Shown here: positions 1-9,527 of the stretch, one piece after another | How positions within the stretch are numbered: position 1 is the first letter of the stretch | Layout: every line of letters starts with the position of its first letter | Assembly (NCBI GenBank): GCA_900696575.1 | Contig: CAADHD010000031.1 | Span: forward strand, 1 to 58,477 | Source of the DNA: an uncultured Bacteroidota bacterium | GTDB lineage: Bacteria; Bacteroidota; Bacteroidia; AKYH767-A; OLB10 | Length of the DNA: 58,477 nucleotides | Direction of reading: 5' to 3' | Program-made: the position numbers and the translations under genes | The notes under the pieces: model-generated | The model's database searches: none | Seen by the model: only the letters and a program-made list of their open reading frames with translations | What the model was told of the DNA's origin: nothing

Positions 1-2
1 CC

Positions 3-3000
3 AACAGCGGGACGGCTAACTTTAACTTAGCTCAGAATACAGGCGACACTTACCATGCCTTACTGAAAGTGTATATGACCGGTACACATGATTTGGTTGT
101 ATCGAAAAAGACATGCTACTTTAACGGAAACATAGAACTGAACCTGAAAGGCAGCGGTGAGATATATCTTGGAACTTCGGATGGCGATTCATCCTTCCTT
201 GCTTCGGGTAAAACCATATCGGCAGGCGACAGCGGAATAACCGGAGGCGTGGTTGTTTTTAACAAGTTTGTACAGCAGGGAAACACTTCGCAAACGCTTA
301 CGGCAACAAGCAACGGCTCAGGCGGAAACGGAGTGTTTAATATGATTTCATCGGTGTTCAATGGTACTTTAAATGTTACAGCGCCTGTGCCGTTGTTTAA
401 GAACAATATTTTTTACGGAGCATTGAACGTTACCAAAACCACAAACATATCGGCCTTGAGTGACGGAGGAAACAGGTTCTACGGAGATGTAACCATTGAT
501 AACAACTCAGTGCAGCAGGTACGCATGGCAAACAATACGCGGGACAAATACTACGGCAATGTTTCATTCATTGGCAGCAGCACGGGAGTAATACGTCCGT
601 TTTACAATGATACTACAGAAGTGCATGGCAACCTGAGTGTAACGGGCAACAAAGTGGAGCTGGATGCCAATAACGGCATTGTGCGTTTTGCGGGAAGCAA
701 TAACCAAACGGTAAGCGGCAACCTGACTGTGAAATTTAAAAACCCCGTCATAGAAAAAACGGGAGGCCATGTAACACTTGATACTTCCGTTTCGGTTTCA
801 GGAACATTGAAATTAGTAAGCGGAAATATCATAACCACATCCGCTCATCTGCTCACCATGCTTGCCGGAAGCTCGGTAACGGGTGCCGGCAACAGCAGCT
901 TTGTAAGCGGGCCGGTAAAGAAGGCGGGGAATACTGCATTTACTTTTCCAACAGGGAAAGGAAGCAGCTACCGCGCTGTGGAGATAAGCGCACCTTCTAA
1001 CAGTACGGATGCATTTACGGGGGAGTATTTTGATACGGGGCAGGGGCTGGGAAGTACAATTAGTTATCCTCTCAACACTATAAGCGATTGCAGCTATTGG
1101 AAGTTAGACAGAAATACGGGGTCTTCCGGTGTTGTAGTTAAGTTTCAATATGACTCTGTTTCCTGTGACCGGATTGATGCAAAACAGTTGCATATTGCCC
1201 AATGGACAGGTTCTTACTGGAACGATCTCAGCGCAGGAGTTACAAATGGATTATTCAAGAAAACAAGCTTATCCGTTTCTTCATTCGGTTATTTTGCTTT
1301 CGCATATAATCTTGAGTATGGGGATGCCTGCAGGCGAACACGCTATATTGAAACAAAAACCGATTGCCAGCCCACGGCATATATCTTTCACAATAAAGAA
1401 TTCTGGATACAGGCATTCCCAGACAGTGCTTTCATGCAGCTTGATATTATAAAGGACGATACCTCAATTGCATTTTCTTTCATTAAAAGCATTACACTTT
1501 ATGAACAGAATTATTGCCACCTGCTTACCCCCTCGCACCATCTGGATTTTGAGTTGTCTGCATTCAACCAGCCGGAGCAGCATAAAATATTCAACGTAAC
1601 GCCCTATGCAGGATATTTCATTAAAATAGAACGCTATGACAGCACCGCCAACTGCGGAGTGTGCAGCCTCGATTCAACATACTTGAAAATATGTATCCGA
1701 AATATTTCAACACCTATCCCTGTAACTATTTCCAGTACAACCATAGGGCATTCAAAAGATTATTTCGGATACAACATTCCGAATATCATACAAGATGAAA
1801 AAGGATTGGAAGAACAGGGTTTAATGGATGCATTAAAAGGAAATTCAAGATTATTCCACGGTACGTTAAGGTATCCCGGGGGAACAGCAGGAAACTGTTG
1901 GAACTGGAGAACAGGCTGGTTCATAAAAGAATCCCAGCTTCCTTTTAGCTGGCATTTACCGAACAATTACATTAATTATTCAACTCAAAACATTGATAAC
2001 AGCATAAGTATTTACAGAAATTACATGGATAATCTTGGGGCTTCCAATCGGTTAGTTATTAATATGCTTTCCAGTGATGCACCCTACCAAGCTGCTATGC
2101 TTGCAGAATGCCAATGGTTAAATATACCGTCAATTGAAATAGAATTAGGCAATGAATTTTATACCGATTTAGATGAACACATACAGCGTTACCCTAAGGC
2201 GGAAAACTATGCAACGGAATGCGGGGAATGGACATCCGTCTTCATGCAGACATTCGGTTATGATATGCGTGTTGGAATGGTAGGTGGTACTCTAAGGCTG
2301 AACCAGCCGCCTTACATGAGGCGAAATGCATGGCTTCAGAATATTATGCCGGTAATAGACGGATTGAATACTGATGCGAATATTGAAAATAACATTGATG
2401 CCGTTATCCTGCATGATTATTACGGACTTGGAATCGGAGACAATAATTTCCCTCAACCATTTCAAGGTAACCCATCTGGCATATACAATAAAATGTTCAG
2501 CACCCCATTCACCAAGCTGCAGGAACTGAAAGAGAATGAATTCCAGATCATCAACAGCTCCGCGAGCCAGCCCGAAATATGGATAACGGAATTCAATTTG
2601 TTTGACCGGACTAATGATAATCATAAAGTTCATGGTACTTGGGCGCATGCATTGTTTGCTTCCTCCATGCTGCTTGGTTACCTGGAAGAACCGGCAGTTA
2701 CTAGACTCAATATTCATACCTTAACAGGGGATGGTATCTGGGGATCGCTTTTCAATTCAGTTGAAGGACTGGATTTTTTCGCTACACCTTGTACAACATG
2801 TTCAACCAATGAATACGAATACACAGCAGCCGGTAATGCTGTTGCTGCTATAGCACAAACCATTAAAAACACAACCTTCCATAGCAAGCTGATCTTCCCC
2901 GGAGCGCCTGAATTACTACCCGGCATACCCGGTATTTACGGATGGTGGTTTGAAGGACCTGAAAGTTATGAAGCTATTATTCTCAGGCTTGATTTCCCGG

Positions 3001-6000
3001 GTACAACTCCGGTGTTTTCAGGAATTGATATAGCTGCGCTACTATCAGCGACAGGTGTCAATTGTTCTATAACAACCTTATTTCAGAGCGGAGTGGATTA
3101 CAATGCCGATCCGCAACTGCTTGGAGATGGAATCATCGGCAATTCAACTCCTAACGGTGGCGCACATTTTATAACTCTCGATGCTTCAGCACCTTCGAAT
3201 AACCCTTTATTCCTGCCGCCTTATTCGCTTACCAAATTGGTGTTTGAGAAAACATCACCTCAATGCACCATAGCAGTTGCAGACAATGAATTATGCGATG
3301 GCGAATCAACAGGAGTGTATATTTACGGAAGGGAAGCTTCTGCATCATCTCTTACACTTACCAGCAGCGGATGCACCTGTTCGGCATCAACCAACAGTTC
3401 TTCGCATGCTGATGAATATGTAACCGTAGTTACCTGCTCCAATTCATCAACCACAACAGCAGGTACCTGTACCCTTAGTATAGGCGGAGCAACAGCTGTT
3501 ATTACTGTTCACCCGGCATTGCCGACTGTAAATATCACAGCAGCACAGACTCCTGCGCCTGGCGGAACAATTTATATGCCCGGCACCATTACACTTACCG
3601 CCACGGCAACCGGAGGTACGGTTGATTATTACATCTGGACACGCGATCATAATGCCGAAGGAATTATCACCCCGTTTGGAAATCCAACTGTTGTTAATGA
3701 TGTAAACGCAACCGAAACCTTCACCTTGCATTATTCCAACAATCTGAGCAACCGCCAATGCTGGGGTAAAGCTGAAATTAATGTGCCTGTTTGCAATGCT
3801 GATGCAGGACCTGACCGTAAAATCTGTGCAAACCAGGCTGGAGATAATGCCCTCATAGGAACCACTTCTGTGACAGGACTAAGTTATTTGTGGTCAACTT
3901 CAGCTACCGCCTCGCAAATAACCGTGAAGCCCAGTTCAACGACTATTTATACAGTTACTGTATATGACGGCAATGGCTGCTTGGCAACCGATGAGGTTTC
4001 TGTAAATGTGTTAACAGATTGCTGCACGGGAGGTATTGGCGATTATGTAAGCAGAGGCGAAAGCACCCTGCGGGACCTGCGGGATTATTTCAGCGCTAAT
4101 TCGCCACCTTCTCCAGGCAGCTTTAATTGTGCCAACGGTATTTGCACTCTTGACTTAGATGGCACAGGGTTAAATATTTTCCTGAACGGAGATGTTACCA
4201 TCAATAATTTAAGTCCCAACGGGAACGATCCGCAGTTTATCTTCCGGAACTGCAATATTTTTTTCAACCCCAATGCAAAAATCATAACCTCAGCGGCAAA
4301 TAAGGATCTGACATTTGAGGCATGTTCCCTTGCGCGTTGCGGTACGGATTTATGGGATGGCATTTATATGAGCAACCCAAGCGATGACTTATTCATAACA
4401 TCGGGGACAACCGTTGAAGGCTGCGCGAATTGTTTTGTAACTTCGCGTGAAACAAAGGTTGCCGTGACCGATGCCGCCTTCACCACCTTCCACCGCGCCT
4501 TAGTTATTAACGACTATGATGACCCGGCTGATGTAATCATAACAGGAAACACCTTTACCGGAAGCAACAACTTACCGGCTCCTTACAGCGGGCAGCGCAG
4601 CGCATGCATCATCTGCATTGACGATGTGAAAAGCATTACCATTGGCGATATAAGCGGAGCTGCCAACATCCTGAGCACAGCAGATAAAGGCATCCTTGCC
4701 GTGAACAGCGATGTGAATATTTACAACAACACGTTCAGCGGTTTTCCGCAGGTAAACATGACCGATATGTATGACGGCACAGCCATTGAATGCTCCAACG
4801 ATTTTACATTTGATTTACGGCTGTGGCCCAGGAATAATATTGTTGTGCAGGGCAATACGTTTGACGGCAGCACGGATGAAATCCATTACGGCATTAAAAC
4901 CACCAATGTAAATACATACATTGGAGTTGACCAGAATGCCAGCGAAGCCAACACCATGGACTATGTGAGAAACGGAATTTACGCTGCTGGCGGATGGGCA
5001 AAGACAACTGAAGTTGCAGGCAACATCATCACTAACACCCAAACAGGCATACGCACATGGAGCCACCGCGACAACATCAGCATCCGTAACAACACCGTAA
5101 CTGTAAGTGACGGAGGCAATGCGGCTGTAGAGATAGACGGAGCGTGGAGCGAAAGCGGTCTTTCGGAAATAAAAGGAAACAGCATCACCACGGAAGGCAT
5201 GTTTGGTGTGCTGACACGCAGCGCATACGCTGCCATTAAAGAGAATACCATAGCCATGAATCATAACAGTGCAGCAACGCCTGTTTATGGCATCAGGGCC
5301 GAAGCCACGCCTTTTGGCAAAATAGGCTGCAACAGCATACAGGGAAACGGAACCACAACAATTGCCAACAAAACCGCCATTTCATGCACCCAAAGCCAGC
5401 AGCTTACTGTGCAGTGCAACACCACGGATGAAACCGGCATCGGGCTGGAATTTTTAGCCGACTGTGATAACAGCGCCATACAGGGCAATGAAATGAAATA
5501 CCATGACTACGGCATTTACATAGGCGATGGAGGCATTCCCACCGGAGGAGTGATAGGACCGCAGACAGTGAATGATGTTGGCGAATCGCGCGGAAACAAA
5601 TACCAGGGAGAAAATGACAGCGGTGTTTTTCCGGGTGGAGATGCGACTTTTACATATAATTCCGATCCTCCAGTTCCTTTTTGGACAGAACCAAATGCAA
5701 CTGGCACTCCTACAATTTATTATACTCCCCAATCTAATGGTACAAATCAACCAGGAAATCAAATAACTCCTGTACCACCTATTGGCAATCCCCCCATTTT
5801 TGACTGCGCCACCAACAACAACTGCGCAGATTTACGCATCAGCCATCCGGGGTCTTCCTACGGATGGCTTGATGCAGCCGAAGCCATTGCAACGGACAGC
5901 GTACCCGGAAGTGATGATATGGAAGCTGCTTTGAAATGGAGCCTGAAACGGAACCTGTACATGGCGCTTCTGAAAGACAGCACGCTTCGTGACAGCAGCG

Positions 6001-6683
6001 AGGCATTGCAAACTTTTTTTGAAAGCATGGCGCAAAGCAATACCGGTAAATTGGCGGAAGTAACCTTAAAGATTGCCGAGATGAACACCGATACAGCACA
6101 GCCGGCCGGAAGCACAGGCAGGGCAGCGCAGCTTTTATCAGAAGCCCTTGCTTTGAACGATGAAGTGGAGCCTTCAAATACAATGGAAGCCAACGAAAAG
6201 CTTGCCAACAGCATTTACCTTGCTTCGGCAGGTCAGGACAGGCTTGTTGGCAGCGGTTGGCTCACCGCGCTTGAGCAGGGCGCATTCCAGTGCCCTTATA
6301 CAGGCGGTGAAGCCGTATTCCGCCTGCGGAGTTTGTATGTAATGATGCATGGCAACACGGTTTTTGATGATGCACAGTTGTGTGCGCAAAACAATCAGCG
6401 GATAAAGCAATCAAAGAATAAAATTTTTAATACCAGTTATATCAAACTGCTTCCCAATCCCAATAACGGAACCTTTGCCTTTGAGTATGATTTGAAAAAC
6501 TATGCTACGGCTGCCGTTGAGCTGTTTGACGGAACAGGAAGGATTGTGCTGATAAAGTATTTCAGCACGGCAAAGAATTATGAATCGGTGGAAGCCGCTG
6601 TATTGCCTGCCGGAATGTATGGATACAGGATTAAGCTGAACGGTATTCCTTTTCGTTCGGGTAAAATTGCTATTGTCAAATGA
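3..6683 (+). CDS. Giant T9SS-exported chimera: glycosidase-like barrel plus beta-helix (5' partial)
   Basis: The frame is open from the left edge, so the N-terminus and signal peptide lie outside the window; about 2226 residues are visible. Order seen, numbered from the visible start: beta-rich repeats typical of Bacteroidota surface proteins (1-420); a TIM-barrel-like glycosidase region (about 570-1000) with RYPGG near 623, a GNE triplet with Glu718 and an ITEFN strand with Glu863; an Ig/PKD-like domain (1263-1336); a long Asn/Gly-rich right-handed beta-helix region (1363-1870); a helical stretch; and a final T9SS type A sorting domain (LPNPNNGTF onward, about 80 residues). The two Glu residues match the acid/base and nucleophile pattern of clan GH-A retaining glycosidases (GH51/GH79-like), so a polysaccharide-acting surface enzyme is likely. 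The substrate is unknown. The stop overlaps the next start as ATGA. Confidence 0.85.
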   Translation, partial: NSGTANFNLAQNTGDTYHALLKVYMTGTHDLVVSKKTCYFNGNIELNLKGSGEIYLGTSDGDSSFLASGKTISAGDSGITGGVVVFNKFVQQGNTSQTLTATSNGSGGNGVFNMISSVFNGTLNVTAPVPLFKNNIFYGALNVTKTTNISALSDGGNRFYGDVTIDNNSVQQVRMANNTRDKYYGNVSFIGSSTGVIRPFYNDTTEVHGNLSVTGNKVELDANNGIVRFAGSNNQTVSGNLTVKFKNPVIEKTGGHVTLDTSVSVSGTLKLVSGNIITTSAHLLTMLAGSSVTGAGNSSFVSGPVKKAGNTAFTFPTGKGSSYRAVEISAPSNSTDAFTGEYFDTGQGLGSTISYPLNTISDCSYWKLDRNTGSSGVVVKFQYDSVSCDRIDAKQLHIAQWTGSYWNDLSAGVTNGLFKKTSLSVSSFGYFAFAYNLEYGDACRRTRYIETKTDCQPTAYIFHNKEFWIQAFPDSAFMQLDIIKDDTSIAFSFIKSITLYEQNYCHLLTPSHHLDFELSAFNQPEQHKIFNVTPYAGYFIKIERYDSTANCGVCSLDSTYLKICIRNISTPIPVTISSTTIGHSKDYFGYNIPNIIQDEKGLEEQGLMDALKGNSRLFHGTLRYPGGTAGNCWNWRTGWFIKESQLPFSWHLPNNYINYSTQNIDNSISIYRNYMDNLGASNRLVINMLSSDAPYQAAMLAECQWLNIPSIEIELGNEFYTDLDEHIQRYPKAENYATECGEWTSVFMQTFGYDMRVGMVGGTLRLNQPPYMRRNAWLQNIMPVIDGLNTDANIENNIDAVILHDYYGLGIGDNNFPQPFQGNPSGIYNKMFSTPFTKLQELKENEFQIINSSASQPEIWITEFNLFDRTNDNHKVHGTWAHALFASSMLLGYLEEPAVTRLNIHTLTGDGIWGSLFNSVEGLDFFATPCTTCSTNEYEYTAAGNAVAAIAQTIKNTTFHSKLIFPGAPELLPGIPGIYGWWFEGPESYEAIILRLDFPGTTPVFSGIDIAALLSATGVNCSITTLFQSGVDYNADPQLLGDGIIGNSTPNGGAHFITLDASAPSNNPLFLPPYSLTKLVFEKTSPQCTIAVADNELCDGESTGVYIYGREASASSLTLTSSGCTCSASTNSSSHADEYVTVVTCSNSSTTTAGTCTLSIGGATAVITVHPALPTVNITAAQTPAPGGTIYMPGTITLTATATGGTVDYYIWTRDHNAEGIITPFGNPTVVNDVNATETFTLHYSNNLSNRQCWGKAEINVPVCNADAGPDRKICANQAGDNALIGTTSVTGLSYLWSTSATASQITVKPSSTTIYTVTVYDGNGCLATDEVSVNVLTDCCTGGIGDYVSRGESTLRDLRDYFSANSPPSPGSFNCANGICTLDLDGTGLNIFLNGDVTINNLSPNGNDPQFIFRNCNIFFNPNAKIITSAANKDLTFEACSLARCGTDLWDGIYMSNPSDDLFITSGTTVEGCANCFVTSRETKVAVTDAAFTTFHRALVINDYDDPADVIITGNTFTGSNNLPAPYSGQRSACIICIDDVKSITIGDISGAANILSTADKGILAVNSDVNIYNNTFSGFPQVNMTDMYDGTAIECSNDFTFDLRLWPRNNIVVQGNTFDGSTDEIHYGIKTTNVNTYIGVDQNASEANTMDYVRNGIYAAGGWAKTTEVAGNIITNTQTGIRTWSHRDNISIRNNTVTVSDGGNAAVEIDGAWSESGLSEIKGNSITTEGMFGVLTRSAYAAIKENTIAMNHNSAATPVYGIRAEATPFGKIGCNSIQGNGTTTIANKTAISCTQSQQLTVQCNTTDETGIGLEFLADCDNSAIQGNEMKYHDYGIYIGDGGIPTGGVIGPQTVNDVGESRGNKYQGENDSGVFPGGDATFTYNSDPPVPFWTEPNATGTPTIYYTPQSNGTNQPGNQITPVPPIGNPPIFDCATNNNCADLRISHPGSSYGWLDAAEAIATDSVPGSDDMEAALKWSLKRNLYMALLKDSTLRDSSEALQTFFESMAQSNTGKLAEVTLKIAEMNTDTAQPAGSTGRAAQLLSEALALNDEVEPSNTMEANEKLANSIYLASAGQDRLVGSGWLTALEQGAFQCPYTGGEAVFRLRSLYVMMHGNTVFDDAQLCAQNNQRIKQSKNKIFNTSYIKLLPNPNNGTFAFEYDLKNYATAAVELFDGTGRIVLIKYFSTAKNYESVEAAVLPAGMYGYRIKLNGIPFRSGKIAIVK

Positions 6684-8194
6684 GAAATAAAGCGGCTGTT
6701 TTACTTTTTCTGATGCTGTGTTACGGAACTGCACCGGCTCAGTTTCGTGACAAAGAATGGCAGATCAGCCTGAGCGGTTATTCCATAAACCCTGCCATAC
6801 CAACCAACGCTTTATATGTTACTCCACTTGGAGTTGATACTTTTTCGCTGATAAGGCCTTTGTCTTTTACTAATGATAATCATGGAATTTGTGATACCAG
6901 TGGCAACCTGCTTTTTTATACGAACGGAATCTGGATTGCCAACAGGCTTCATGATACGTTATGGAACAGTGTGAATTTTAATCCGGGGTATGCGAGTACT
7001 AATTATTCTCCCTGGGGAATGCCTTACATGCAGTATGTTTTGATATTACCTAACAGCGACAGTTCGCATTTGTATTACATATTCAATCAATGCGCTGATA
7101 CTTATCTTCCCATCAATATCAGGGTGCCTTCACATCTTGGTTATAGTGTGATTGATATGAACCTTGACGGAGGGTTAGGGGGTATTACAGCCATAAAGGA
7201 CAGCACTTTATTTTCCGATACATTAAATAACGGTCACATGACAGCCTGCAAACATGGCAACGGGCGCGACTGGTGGGTGATAACACACAAGTATAATTCG
7301 AACATCAGGCATAAAATATTGGTTACACCGCAGGGACCACAATTACATTCCACGCAGGCAATTGGTCAAAATACTCCTGATATACTGGACTGGTATGGGC
7401 AAGCCTGTTTTTCACCTGACGGGAGCAAATATGCTTTAGTCTTAGCCCGCACCCAGTCGGTAGAGCTTTTTGATTTTGACCGTTGCACAGGAGAGTTATC
7501 CAATCCGCGTTTTGTTTTTATTAACGATTCTACCCCGGGTTTTTTGGGATGTTCTTTTTCTCCTGATAGCAGGTTTCTTTATGCAAGCGATGAGCGATAT
7601 TGTTACCAGTTTGATACATTTTCTCCAAACATTGACAGCAGTAAACAACTTGTTGCGGTGTATGACGGGTATGTTGCAACATTCCAAACCAAATTTTTTT
7701 ATCACCAACTTGCTGCTGATGGTAAAATTTTGATAAGCACTGCAGGAGGCGACAGTGTATTACACAGGATTAACCAACCGGATAGCATAGGTACTGCATG
7801 TGATTTTCAACAACACTGTATTAAATTATCCTACTATGCAAATTTATCATTAAACAACTTCCCCAGCTACAACCTCGGTCCGTTAACAGGCAGTGTATGT
7901 GATACTCTGACATCAGTAAATGAAACAATAAAAAATACTCCATTACAATTAAAAGTCTTTCCCAACCCTGTAACAACTCAGGAATTCAACATAGAATACA
8001 CCCTTGAGCAAAACCAACCGGGCTTTCTTGAGATCAGGGAGATAACCGGCAAAGCGGTTTACACGATACGCCTGCCGCAATGGAGCACACGGCAAACGCT
8101 GCGCCTGCCCAAACTTGCCAGCGGGGTGTATTTAGTTACCCTGCAAAGCGGCAGTAAAAGGGCAATGAGTAAATTTGTGAAAATGGAGGAATGA
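6680..8194 (+). CDS. T9SS type A sorting-domain protein, beta-propeller-like
   Basis: 504 aa with a signal peptide ending near APAQ (residue 20). The body carries recurring strands of the type GNLLFYTNG, FSPDGSKYAL and FSPDSRFLYAS, which resemble WD40/YncE-like propeller blades in secreted Bacteroidota proteins. The last 75 residues (VFPNPVTTQEFN to the end) are a type A sorting domain, so the protein should cross the outer membrane by the type IX system and be attached to the surface or released. It starts in the ATGA overlap of the giant gene upstream and overlaps the next small gene the same way, suggesting translational coupling. No catalytic motif is visible; a binding or adhesion role is inferred. 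Confidence 0.85.
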   Translation: MRNKAAVLLFLMLCYGTAPAQFRDKEWQISLSGYSINPAIPTNALYVTPLGVDTFSLIRPLSFTNDNHGICDTSGNLLFYTNGIWIANRLHDTLWNSVNFNPGYASTNYSPWGMPYMQYVLILPNSDSSHLYYIFNQCADTYLPINIRVPSHLGYSVIDMNLDGGLGGITAIKDSTLFSDTLNNGHMTACKHGNGRDWWVITHKYNSNIRHKILVTPQGPQLHSTQAIGQNTPDILDWYGQACFSPDGSKYALVLARTQSVELFDFDRCTGELSNPRFVFINDSTPGFLGCSFSPDSRFLYASDERYCYQFDTFSPNIDSSKQLVAVYDGYVATFQTKFFYHQLAADGKILISTAGGDSVLHRINQPDSIGTACDFQQHCIKLSYYANLSLNNFPSYNLGPLTGSVCDTLTSVNETIKNTPLQLKVFPNPVTTQEFNIEYTLEQNQPGFLEIREITGKAVYTIRLPQWSTRQTLRLPKLASGVYLVTLQSGSKRAMSKFVKMEE

Positions 8195-8394
8195 AAGCGT
8201 TTGCATGCATCTGTGTTTTTTTACCAGTTAGTCTGGTTTGCTTTTCGCAAACACCTGCGGCAAAAAAACAAATCATCCCGGTTTTTAAGAATAAAGAATA
8301 TTTTTTCAGCGATGCGGTCAGGCTTGCCTCAGCAAAATACATCAACTGTACTTTTCATCTTGCTGCCGGAGCAGCGCTGCTAAATGTTTCATAA
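8191..8394 (+). CDS. Short exported remnant, probable broken T9SS gene (5' part)
   Basis: 67 aa beginning with a good signal peptide (about 20 residues ending VCFSQ), started in an ATGA overlap with the preceding T9SS gene. The mature part is short, matches no family I recognise, and stops at base 8394. Just downstream, in another frame, lies the end of a T9SS sorting domain. The simplest reading is that this was a third exported gene of the cluster that has lost its reading frame and much of its body. It may still be translated as a short peptide. Confidence 0.5.
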   Translation: MKAFACICVFLPVSLVCFSQTPAAKKQIIPVFKNKEYFFSDAVRLASAKYINCTFHLAAGAALLNVS

Positions 8395-8432
8395 AGTGAA
8401 CAGGGAAACAGCGAACGCGAGGCAGCAGCATC

Positions 8433-8531
8433 ATGCTTACCAGATCAAACCATACGGCAGGGATGTATATTTTTCAATTAAGAAATACTGTAACCGGAGA
8501 AGTGATAAACGGGAAGGTGGTTTTTCAATGA
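8433..8531 (+). pseudogene. Detached T9SS sorting-domain tail
   Basis: The frame from this ATG reads HTAGMYIFQLRN, then VTGEVINGKVVFQ and a stop, the typical last strands of a type A sorting domain (GxYxxxL...G...GKxxxx). It has no domain body in front, and the same frame has a TGA at 8397-8399. It is offset in frame from the 67-aa ORF that ends at 8394. I read both as parts of one decayed gene, though a frame error in the assembly is possible. Confidence 0.6.
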
Positions 8532-8749
8532 TTTACAAATTGTGGATGCTTGAAACATGTTGACTTTTTAAAATTCTGATGTTGCACTTTGCCCGTCTCT
8601 GACGGTATTGACTTAAATGTCGGTTATTTACATTTGACCAACGAAATAAGCATACCCTACAGTCGCTCATTACCAAATGTTGCAAATTGGGCTATGCGTC
8701 AAATGCCGGTGTATGGGGGTGCAGGTTAGCTCTTAATAAAAAGGTATAA
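8532..8749. other. Unexplained intergenic stretch
   Basis: No open frame of useful length, no RNA gene and no clear terminator are seen between the broken T9SS gene and the next CDS. Near 8691 it holds a GGGCTATGC segment followed some 30 bases later by GGTTAGC, only loosely like the sites at 56.8-57.9 kb. An A-rich segment just before the next start may serve for ribosome binding. Confidence 0.4.
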
Positions 8750-9256
8750 ATGATTTCCTATTCCGGAACATTGGAAAAAGCCGGTGAGATGGGAGAAAAA
8801 TCCGGATGGACTTTTCTCATCATCCCGCATCGTATTGCCCATAAAATAAATCCCGGCATCAGAAAAGCATTCCGTGTAAAAGGAAAGCTGAATAATAAAC
8901 CGGTAAACGGCATAGCCCTGCTGCCCATTGGCAAAGGCGATTTCATGCTTCCGTTTAATGCTGCACTGAGAAAGCTAACCGGCAAAAAAGCAGGTGATAA
9001 AATCAATGCCTTACTTGAAGCGGATTCTTCTCCACGTAAACTTGACAAAGATTTGCTGCTCTGCTTAGATGATGATCTATCAGCCAGGACATATTTCAAA
9101 TCACTCTCTCCCTCGCATCAGTATTATTTCTCCAACTGGATTACCTCTGCCAAAACCGAAATCACCAAAGCCAAACGCATAGCCACAGCGCTTAATGCCC
9201 TGTCGCGTAAAATGGATTTCGGAGCAATGCTGAGAGATGCAAGAGGTGAAAGGTGA
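8750..9256 (+). CDS. DUF1905 / YdeI-OmpD-associated family protein
   Basis: 168 aa. The first half (about 1-90) has the DUF1905 barrel pattern, with GWTFLIIPH and GIALLPIGKGDFMLPFNAALRK. The second half has the YdeI-type helical pattern with FKSLSPSHQYYFSNWITSAK and repeated KRIATAL. In this family the C-terminal part is linked to bacteriocin protection and OmpD-associated proteins; the biochemical role is poorly known. It is a cytoplasmic single gene with its own start, and the preceding 355 bases hold no intact gene. Confidence 0.8.
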   Translation: MISYSGTLEKAGEMGEKSGWTFLIIPHRIAHKINPGIRKAFRVKGKLNNKPVNGIALLPIGKGDFMLPFNAALRKLTGKKAGDKINALLEADSSPRKLDKDLLLCLDDDLSARTYFKSLSPSHQYYFSNWITSAKTEITKAKRIATALNALSRKMDFGAMLRDARGER

Positions 9257-9500
9257 AAAAGGAAACTCACCAAACATTCCCTTCAAGCATCTTTCCAAAT
9301 AACAGTCAACTGATAACAGGGAAATGTCTCGTACCTTTCGATGAATAAGGAACTGGTCGGTAAGACATTTTCTGCGCCATATTTTCTGATTAAGAGGTGC
9401 GAATAATATAAAAGCCAACCTTTTTCTGGCTTGGTCATAAATTTAATCATGCATTAAAATCCGCTCACCCCTCACCATTCACCTCCCACCTTTCTTGCAT

Positions 9501-9509
9501 TACTTTTAC
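9501..9509 (+). promoter_or_regulatory. Candidate -7 box for serS
   Basis: TACTTTTAC resembles the Bacteroidota -7 element TAnnTTTG and ends 18 nt before the serS start codon. No TTG at the usual spacing is seen, so support is modest. Confidence 0.35.
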
Positions 9510-9527
9510 GCGCTCTCAGAATAATTC

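Noticed and set aside
116-6410. Long open frames antisense or out of frame within the giant T9SS gene
   Set aside because: They follow from the repetitive, Asn/Gly/Thr-rich coding sequence; none has a signal, motif or start context of its own.
8191-8531. Programmed frameshift joining the signal peptide to the T9SS tail
   Set aside because: No slippery heptamer with a following hairpin is seen, more than one shift would be needed, and stops occur in all frames between.
9412-9432. Hairpin AAGCCA/TGGCTT as terminator before serS
   Set aside because: Only 6 bp, T-rich loop, and no T-run after it on either strand.
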